A stretch of DNA of 13,492 nucleotides from the NCBI GenBank assembly GCA_016199605.1, contig JACQGJ010000322.1, positions 1-13,492 on the forward strand. Reading direction: 5' to 3'. Position 1 is the stretch's first letter, and the number at the start of each line of letters is the position of its first letter. Made by a program: the position numbers and the translations under genes. This DNA is from Armatimonadota bacterium (GTDB taxonomy: Bacteria; Armatimonadota; Abditibacteriia; CG2-30-59-28). The notes below the pieces were generated by a model, which was not told where the DNA came from, did no database searches, and saw only the letters and a program-made list of their open reading frames with translations. Shown in pieces: positions 1-4,727 of this stretch.

Positions 1-24
1 ACCTGCAAGCTGGGAGAGGTGAGG

Positions 25-348
25 ATGCAGTTCTCTTCTGAACCGAAGGGCCCCGACCCGATCGATGCCCTTATCGACCGCGTGGCGGAGGCGGTGGTTC
101 GTAAGATCGAGGAACAGCAGAAGATCGACGCCATCGCCCAGGCCGTGCTGGAACGCCTGGAGGCGTCGGTCAAGCGCACAGCGCAAAGCGCCGGGCGGAA
201 GACGGCGCGCCCCACTCCTCCCAAACCCATTTCTCAGAAACCCAAACCGAAAACCCCTCCCACGGTTGCATCAAACCGTGGGGGTAACACGAAGGGCGGA
301 ACACAATCTCGGCAGACCGTTACACAACCCAGGTCAAGGAAGACCTGA
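25..348 (+). CDS. Small helical protein with basic proline-rich tail, unknown function
   Basis: A 107-residue protein that I do not recognise. The start is the ATG at 25, directly behind a purine-rich Shine-Dalgarno stretch (GGGAGAGGTGAGG). A GTG two codons upstream is in frame but lies inside that stretch. Residues 10-50 are charged and amphipathic (IDALIDRVAEAVVRKIEEQQ, then another helix), which suggests a helical or coiled-coil oligomerisation segment. From about residue 60 the chain becomes a Pro/Lys/Thr-rich, probably disordered basic tail. There is no signal peptide or membrane segment, so it is probably cytoplasmic. Part of the tail (codons around residues 79-86) is encoded by a strong inverted repeat at 259-282, and the stop codon lies at the edge of a CTGACAC repeat. 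The natural C-terminus may therefore have been remodelled by repeat insertion. Neighbour: the Tat-signal gene 113 bp downstream. That it is a gene is fairly likely; its role is unknown. Confidence 0.6.
   Translation: MQFSSEPKGPDPIDALIDRVAEAVVRKIEEQQKIDAIAQAVLERLEASVKRTAQSAGRKTARPTPPKPISQKPKPKTPPTVASNRGGNTKGGTQSRQTVTQPRSRKT
257..284. repeat. Perfect 9-bp inverted repeat (hairpin) inside a coding region
   Basis: CCCACGGTT at 259-267 and AACCGTGGG at 274-282 are perfect inverted arms around a 6-nt loop, extendable by a G-T wobble and a C-G pair. It sits within the reading frame for the Pro/Lys-rich tail of the first gene. There is no T-run after it, so it is a poor intrinsic terminator. It could be a small palindromic repeat that inserted into the gene's end. 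Confidence 0.6.
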
Positions 349-395
349 CACCTGAACACTTGTTACCTGACACTTGGCACCTGACACGTGACACC
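340..395 (+). repeat. Imperfect tandem CCTGACAC(C/T)TG repeat
   Basis: CCTGACAC or its variant CTGAACAC occurs about four times in a row, giving a degenerate array with a period of roughly 14-22 bp. It overlaps the stop codon of the upstream gene. A single related piece (CTGAACACTGGTCACTG) occurs near 9121, so it looks like a dispersed intergenic repeat family rather than a local regulatory site. Confidence 0.55.
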
Positions 396-404
396 CATCG
401 AGCA

Positions 405-440
405 TCAAATCAAAAATCGCAAATCGCAAATCAAAAATCT
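405..440 (+). repeat. AT-rich dispersed repeat (AATCGCAAATC family), first copy
   Basis: A run of CAAATC/AAAAATC/CGCAAATC motifs forms an AT-rich island in a GC-rich context, directly upstream of the Shine-Dalgarno sequence of the Tat-signal gene. An inverted relative lies at 4644-4674. Short words of this kind repeated in gaps are typical of interspersed intergenic repeats. Nothing shows a regulatory role. Confidence 0.6.
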
Positions 441-461
441 GAAAGAGGGGAGGTGAATCAG

Positions 462-770
462 ATGGCAACAAGGAAAAGTCAGAAAACGCCCGCAAAAGCG
501 ACGTCCACAAGCACGTCGCGCGAGCCGGAGCGTCGTCGTTTCCTGCGCCAGTCCGCGGAAGTCGCCGCGCTCTCACTGTTCGGCGTGATGGGGCTGGATG
601 CAGTCGTTCAGCGCGTCGCACAGCGTATGGAGACCATGCGGGGCATGGATGGCATGGCCGACCGGATCATTGGTCGCGCCTACGCCAGCGACGGGACAGT
701 GACGGTGGATGACACCGACAACATCCTGCGCGCGTCGGTGCTCGATGACGACTCATGCCCCTGTTCGTAA
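462..770 (+). CDS. Small Tat-signal protein with C-terminal Cys-Pro-Cys tail
   Basis: A 102-residue protein. The ATG at 462 follows a good Shine-Dalgarno sequence (GAGGGGAGGTG), which rules out the longer in-frame extension beginning at 360. The N-terminus is a Ser/Thr/Lys-rich n-region, then a twin-arginine motif at residues 24-29 (RRRFLR), then a hydrophobic stretch at about 31-49. This is the organisation of a Tat signal, although no clear AxA cleavage site is visible. The mature part is short and acidic and ends in DDDSCPCS, with the only two cysteines at residues 99 and 101. A Tat leader on such a small protein suggests either a folded or cofactor-bound small partner carried across the membrane, or a precursor peptide with a functional tail. 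A decayed second copy follows immediately and keeps the same tail except for the second Cys. Family not recognised. Confidence 0.7.
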   Translation: MATRKSQKTPAKATSTSTSREPERRRFLRQSAEVAALSLFGVMGLDAVVQRVAQRMETMRGMDGMADRIIGRAYASDGTVTVDDTDNILRASVLDDDSCPCS

Positions 771-773
771 GTG

Positions 774-983
774 ATGACCGAGGTCGCCGCGCTCTCGCTG
801 TTCGGCCAGATGGGACTGGACGCGGTCGTGCAGGGCGTCGCTCAGCGTATAAGACGATGCGCGAGAATGATGGCATGACAGACCGGATCATCAGCCGCGC
901 CTACGCCAGGGATGGAATGGTGAGGGAAGACTGAAGGGAAGCTGTATGAGGCCTTTCATGGCGATTCGTGTCCGACGTCCTAA
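774..983 (+). pseudogene. Decayed tandem copy of the Tat-signal Cys-tail gene
   Basis: From about 778 the sequence repeats the preceding gene: EVAALSLFGxMGLDAVVQxVAQR, then TDRIIxRAYAxDG. The leader part with the twin arginines is missing. A one-base deletion near 846-851 (CGTATGGAGAC in the intact copy, CGTATAAGAC here) shifts the frame and causes a stop at 876-878. Past that, the shifted frame continues to a stop at 932-934. A further net deletion of 8 bases brings the original frame back, so the end reads GDSCPTS and stops at 981-983, matching DDSCPCS of the intact copy but with the second Cys replaced. The copies are clearly similar across about 200 bp, so this is a tandem duplication followed by loss of function. 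A 34-residue ORF from the ATG at 774 could still be translated but lacks a Shine-Dalgarno sequence and the leader. Confidence 0.7.
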
Positions 984-1137
984 CGTCTCAGTTACATGCA
1001 TTCGATGGTTATCAAGCTCTTCCACTTATGAGAAGAGTCCTGAAAGTGAGAGGTTTCCTTGTCACGATAACGTCAGACAACCGCGGTGGGAGTTGTCAAT
1101 GGCTCCGTGAAACTTTACAGAAATGGAGGAATTTGCG
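935..1137. other. Intergenic gap between Tat-gene copy and 17-cysteine gene
   Basis: After the decayed copy's tail at 960-983 I see no gene. It contains a short inverted repeat (GACAAC 1076-1081 with GTTGTC 1092-1097) and a TTGTCA at 1093 with only a poor -10 (TACAGA) 17 bases on. No convincing promoter or terminator can be named. Base composition drops here relative to the left flank. Confidence 0.4.
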
Positions 1138-1524
1138 ATGCGTAAGAAACTGTTGTTCATAATGAGTGTAGGGGGAGTGATCTGGTTGTCACTCCTAACC
1201 AAACGTGTTGAGGCGATTACGCAATGTAATTGTTCAGACGGGAACGGTTACTGCAACTTTTGCGCGCATACCGTGTGTCCCAGCAAAACGGGAGGTTGCG
1301 AATGTGCGACGCAGTGCGGGGAAACTAACTGTGTGGTATCGTTCGTGAGTGGAACGGACCAATGTCAAACCGCCGGTGGGGGCCTGAGGGACACAGACTA
1401 CAAGTGGACCCAATTGACGGGGACGGCTTGTCACTGTAATCCACCGCCGTGCTTTCGAAACTGCAGGTGGCGATATCAAGGAGATCCGACATTTACGATG
1501 TGTGACTGTGGGAACTGCGGGTAA
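1138..1524 (+). CDS. Secreted cysteine-rich protein with 17 cysteines
   Basis: A 128-residue protein starting at the ATG at 1138, seven bases behind GGAGGA. Residues 1-26 form a Sec signal peptide (MRKK, hydrophobic core, cleavage after VEA). The remaining 102 residues hold 17 cysteines, at 30, 32, 39, 42, 47, 54, 56, 60, 65, 76, 98, 100, 105, 109, 122, 124 and 127. Four are CxC pairs and two are CxxC pairs. The chain ends CDCGNCG. Such density means either a disulfide-knotted extracytoplasmic protein or a metal or iron-sulfur binder; there is no CxxCH, so it is not a haem protein. The motifs CNC-GYCNFC and CECATQC recur in the 31-residue ORF at 3152. Secreted small Cys-rich proteins are known from other phyla (for example the NVEALA-type proteins of Bacteroidetes), but I see no homology beyond the general plan. 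The local base composition is AT-richer than the flanks. Confidence 0.8.
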   Translation: MRKKLLFIMSVGGVIWLSLLTKRVEAITQCNCSDGNGYCNFCAHTVCPSKTGGCECATQCGETNCVVSFVSGTDQCQTAGGGLRDTDYKWTQLTGTACHCNPPPCFRNCRWRYQGDPTFTMCDCGNCG

Positions 1525-1540
1525 CCCGGGTTAACCCGGG
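1525..1540. promoter_or_regulatory. Perfect 16-bp palindrome CCCGGGTTAACCCGGG
   Basis: A perfect self-complementary 16-mer begins immediately after the stop codon of the 17-cysteine protein. It has no loop, so it suits a dimeric DNA-binding protein more than an RNA hairpin. A truncated half (GGGTAACCC) overlaps the stop codon just upstream. There is no T-tract, so I do not call it a terminator. It could control the gene that starts at 1662. The function is inferred; the symmetry is seen. Confidence 0.45.
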
Positions 1541-1661
1541 CAGTACGCGTAAACAAGCCGCCACGAATGCGATTGCTTGGTCCACAGAGATCGACTCAAA
1601 GGAAACGTATCTCCCTCGTTGTTTGTGCGGTGGGGCTCGCGTGATAAGAGGAGGGCTTTGA

Positions 1662-3092
1662 ATGGTCTCACATATAAGCCTATGGTGCTATCTATGGCTA
1701 TCCATTTGGACGTTGGTTACGAGTCTTTGTCCATTTCTCCACTTGGGCTCCCTCCTTGGTGACGAGCTGGATCAGTCATTGGTCAAACCGAGCATTGCGG
1801 AACGCTTTGACGGACTGAACCTGACGGTAGATGCAGGTAGTTGGCTCGACACTGTGGATCAGCTATCGAGGGAGCTGCATGCTCCCATTGTTGCTTTTCC
1901 TGCGAAAAGATGGCAACCATGTGAGTTAACTGGAACTCCGGATGAGGTATTTAGGAATGTAGCTCTCCGCTGCAACGGATTCTGGTTGGAGGTTGGAGAT
2001 GTTCTTTGCCTTGCCGAGGCGCTCGATACGCCAGTTATAGCAGAGAACGAAGTGTCTAACTTCAGCGGGGCTTCTTTCTCACCTTTGGAGAGTCTGGTTT
2101 ATTCGTTCAACCAATCACAGTGGGCACTCTTTAGCCAAGGAGAAGTATTGCCGTGTAATATCTTTGATTTCTCCCAAGTCGCGTTAGTTCAAGACATAGC
2201 TAAGACAATCCCTGGACTCGACGCTGGGCAGTTCGTCGCAGAGGGACGTGTAGGAGTTCACCTATCAGCAGGCACTTGGCTTCTCTCGCGGGGCGAGGAT
2301 GTGGGGTCCGGCCTTCGGCCTCACAAAGACTGGCAAGTGGGAGCATTCTGGCAAGCGGCAGATTCCCTTCGGAGTCGCAATGTCCAGCGCTTAAGGAAAA
2401 ATGCACGCAAATTCCTCCGCGAACGCGAAGTAGTTATAGAGAAGACAAGCCATATTTCGATGTCTTCCTTCCCTCAAATGACTGAATCATCAATTCGAGA
2501 CCGCACCCTCGTTAGTTCCGCACAGCTCAAGGACCTTGAGGGAATTGTTAGCGCAGGAAAATGGGATAGTTCCATCCTCTTTGCTTCTTTGGAGGCTGCT
2601 TTGCACTTAGAATTGCGAGAGATCGGTAACATACTGTTCCTTGGTCCTGTTAAGGGTTCTACTTACTTACGTGCGCATTGGGTTCCTGCTGTTTCAATGC
2701 GCTGTGAAAGCGACTGGCAAAAAATGAGACAGGCAATGCAATGGTTAGCCGGAAATCCCAGGAATAACCTTGAGCCTTTCACCTACCAGGACATAGAGAG
2801 TCCTCGGTTGAGGGATTGGGATTCCCTTTCAGAGCAACAGAAGACCTTTGTCATCAGCCAGGGAGGTATTCCCAGGAATCTCGGTGTAGGCAAGGCAGCG
2901 GGGAAGTCGTATATGAGTGAACGCAGGGCAGAGTTCGAGAAACATGCGCGAGAAATCGAGTGTCTCGTCTTCCCATATATTCAATGTGAGTTCTGGATTA
3001 CCGGACGTGAAAGGCCCATTTTAAGAGGATTCAGCCCTCAGTTACACTATGCTTGGTTGAGGTGGCGTACTCGAATGCAGGGGGGACAGTGA
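1662..3092 (+). CDS. Exported protein with a possible STN-like N-terminal domain, unknown function
   Basis: A 476-residue protein whose ATG at 1662 follows AGAGGAGGG with ideal spacing. Residues 5-30 are strongly hydrophobic, giving either a signal peptide or an N-terminal membrane anchor. Residues 50-120 (starting GLNLTVDAGSWLDTVDQL) alternate strand, helix, strand in the manner of the short secretin/TonB N-terminal (STN) domain: a leading strand, a helix over the next one, a second strand pair and a closing GDVLCLAEA strand. This is pattern matching by eye, not a secure hit. The rest (130-476) has many Trp and Arg residues and no motif I recognise. It has several scattered cysteines and ends in a basic, Trp-rich segment. 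It lies between the 17-cysteine protein and the 31-residue Cys-rich ORF and shares their lower G+C, so it may be part of the same unit. An envelope location is likely; its role is unknown. Confidence 0.75.
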   Translation: MVSHISLWCYLWLSIWTLVTSLCPFLHLGSLLGDELDQSLVKPSIAERFDGLNLTVDAGSWLDTVDQLSRELHAPIVAFPAKRWQPCELTGTPDEVFRNVALRCNGFWLEVGDVLCLAEALDTPVIAENEVSNFSGASFSPLESLVYSFNQSQWALFSQGEVLPCNIFDFSQVALVQDIAKTIPGLDAGQFVAEGRVGVHLSAGTWLLSRGEDVGSGLRPHKDWQVGAFWQAADSLRSRNVQRLRKNARKFLREREVVIEKTSHISMSSFPQMTESSIRDRTLVSSAQLKDLEGIVSAGKWDSSILFASLEAALHLELREIGNILFLGPVKGSTYLRAHWVPAVSMRCESDWQKMRQAMQWLAGNPRNNLEPFTYQDIESPRLRDWDSLSEQQKTFVISQGGIPRNLGVGKAAGKSYMSERRAEFEKHAREIECLVFPYIQCEFWITGRERPILRGFSPQLHYAWLRWRTRMQGGQ

Positions 3093-3151
3093 CCACAAGC
3101 CGCGCGGGACCTCTCGAATAGGCTTCTTAGTTGTGGAGGGATTCGTCTTGC

Positions 3152-3247
3152 ATGAACACGCGCACTACGATCTGTGTTTGCGAATGCGCAGCCCAACCAG
3201 ATCAAGGTGGCTGTTCGTACTGTTCAATACGCATCGATGCCGGTTAA
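3152..3247 (+). CDS. Putative 31-residue cysteine-rich micropeptide
   Basis: A short ORF with ATG at 3152, TAA at 3245-3247 and a Shine-Dalgarno-like GTGGAGGG at 3133-3140, about 11 bases upstream. Five of 31 residues are cysteine (8, 10, 12, 21, 24): ICVCECAAQ, then GGCSYCS. This repeats the spacing found in the secreted 17-cysteine protein 1.6 kb upstream. CxC-x8-CxxC here corresponds to CxC-x6-CxxC there (CNC-NGYCNFC), and CECAAQ corresponds to its CECATQ. There is no signal peptide, so it may be a cytoplasmic peptide, a leader for the cytochrome gene 109 bp downstream, or the last remnant of a larger Cys-rich gene. The similarity of motif argues against a chance ORF. No family is assigned. 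The upstream GTGG of its ribosome-binding region can pair with CCACAA at 3093-3098. Confidence 0.45.
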   Translation: MNTRTTICVCECAAQPDQGGCSYCSIRIDAG

Positions 3248-3355
3248 CATGATGTCAGGATCGTAACCTTCAAGTCTCTTTGAGCAATCGGTAGGGATCG
3301 CCTTTGCTGACATGTACCCAGGTGGTTCCCTTCTCGTATCGGGATAAGCGGAGAC

Positions 3356-4639
3356 ATGCAAAAGATGTCGAGACGAATTCTTCTTTCGATTCAGACTACG
3401 ATGGTGATTCTCGTTTTAGGCGGAGGGTTTGTCTTCACAGATGGTACGAGACCTGTCCTCATTGCAATGGGGCCCAGCGTGCAGCCAGTGCTTATGATAC
3501 TGTTCACTTGCGATACTCGGGGTGCTCTTCAAACTTGTGGCTGCTCTTCGGGTCAGTTTGGAGGGTTGGCGAGGCAGGCAACACCAATTGACGCAGAGAG
3601 GAAGAAGGCGGGAGCGACACTGGTGGTCGATGGTGGGAACCTGGCGGGAGACCCAGAGCGTGCCCTTGTGGTAGTGAAGTCTCTGAAAGCCGTCGGCTAT
3701 GATGCTGTTGTCCCGACCGAGGGTGATGAGCAATTGGGGGCGGGCTTTCTCGCACAGGCAAACCAACTTGGCATCGCGCTGGTCGGATCGATGCCCGAGT
3801 GCAAGCGAATGCTGGCGAAAGAAGTGGCCGGTCGGAGGGTAGCCGTCGGCAGCCTCCTCGGAAACAATGAGGCTGCATTGAACTCTCTCAACATGGGGGT
3901 CAAGCAGGCTCTTGAGGAGCGAGTGCAGTTGCTTGTTGTAAGCAGCGATTGCGGCGCGGCAGTGGACACGCGGGTTGCCCGATCGCTGGAAGTGAAAGAG
4001 ATGGATGTGATCATTTTCTCGCGCGGTCTCGCCGAACCCTCAACGATAAACAGGGTTCACCTTGTCCCGACTCCACAAGGAGGTAAAGCCGTGTGTCGGG
4101 TAGGCGTCTCATGGGAAAGAGCCAAGGTCGAGATACGGACCACCTACCTCCCCGTCACTCAGGAGCTGCAGGAGGACCGTCGGGTCACCCCGATCATCGC
4201 TAAGTACTATGCCGAAGAGACGAGTCGTGCGATCGTAAATGGCCACATGCGTCCCGCTGAACAACTGACGCAGCCCTACGCCGATCGCGACCAGTGCGTG
4301 GACTGCCACCAGACGACGGTAGAGAGTGTCTCGCAGCACCGGCACTCAGAGGCAACGGAGACACTCAAGAGTAAGGAGCGCCTCGTCCCCGAATGCTTGA
4401 CTTGTCACTCGGAGTTATATCGTCGCACGAAGCGATGGCATCCTGATGATCCTATTGCGTGGAGCGGTGTCGAGTGCGCGACCTGCCACGGGGATGGCAT
4501 TCTCCATTCTCAGATCGGCACGAAGGAGAGCACCACACGGAAGGTTCCGGAGTCGCTGTGCCGGAGTTGTCATACGCCGGAGCAGGATCCCAAGTTCGAC
4601 TATGTGAAGAGGCTGGAGGGGATAAGGCATTGGAAGTGA
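3356..4639 (+). CDS. Metallophosphatase-like domain fused to tetrahaem cytochrome c554
   Basis: A 427-residue exported protein. The start at 3356 has a weak GGAG just upstream; an ATG three codons later is the alternative. Residues 5-25 form an uncleaved-looking signal or anchor. Residues 45-265 resemble the 5'-nucleotidase/metallophosphatase fold found next to c554-type cytochromes: CDTRGALQTCGCSSGQFGGL (52-71), then VVDGGNLAGD (90-99). The usual metal ligands are changed, since the DTHG and DAGD of active enzymes read DTRG and DGGN. Residues 305-427 match the cytochrome c554/c-prime plan, with four c-type haem sites CVDCH (314), CLTCH (347), CATCH (374) and CRSCH (402), and the typical ending PKFDYVKRLEGIRHWK. 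It probably acts in periplasmic electron transfer, with the N-terminal domain as a docking or sensing module. The Cys59-62-like TCGC motif is an extra possible metal site. Haem attachment requires a cytochrome c maturation system, not seen here. Confidence 0.88.
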   Translation: MQKMSRRILLSIQTTMVILVLGGGFVFTDGTRPVLIAMGPSVQPVLMILFTCDTRGALQTCGCSSGQFGGLARQATPIDAERKKAGATLVVDGGNLAGDPERALVVVKSLKAVGYDAVVPTEGDEQLGAGFLAQANQLGIALVGSMPECKRMLAKEVAGRRVAVGSLLGNNEAALNSLNMGVKQALEERVQLLVVSSDCGAAVDTRVARSLEVKEMDVIIFSRGLAEPSTINRVHLVPTPQGGKAVCRVGVSWERAKVEIRTTYLPVTQELQEDRRVTPIIAKYYAEETSRAIVNGHMRPAEQLTQPYADRDQCVDCHQTTVESVSQHRHSEATETLKSKERLVPECLTCHSELYRRTKRWHPDDPIAWSGVECATCHGDGILHSQIGTKESTTRKVPESLCRSCHTPEQDPKFDYVKRLEGIRHWK

Positions 4640-4643
4640 GGGC

Positions 4644-4674
4644 ATTTGCGATTTTGGATTTTCGATTTGCGATT
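4644..4674 (-). repeat. AT-rich dispersed repeat (AATCGCAAATC family), second copy, inverted
   Basis: The gap between the cytochrome and glycosyltransferase genes holds an AT-rich run whose reverse complement (AATCGCAAATCGAAAATCC, then AAAATCGCAAATG) matches the run at 405-440. The shared core is AATCGCAAATC followed by AAAATC. The opposite orientation shows that both strands can carry the element. The rest of the gap to 4727 shows no terminator. Confidence 0.55.
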
Positions 4675-4727
4675 GTATGGGTTCCTTCACGACGGACTAA
4701 TGACAACTTGCGAGTGAGATTCAAAAG

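Noticed and set aside
974..987. GACGT-CCTA-ACGTC mini-hairpin
   Set aside because: Five-base arms overlapping the end of the decayed gene copy; likely chance.
3304..3591. 95-residue forward ORF overlapping the cytochrome start
   Set aside because: Out of frame with the well-supported cytochrome fusion and without motifs.
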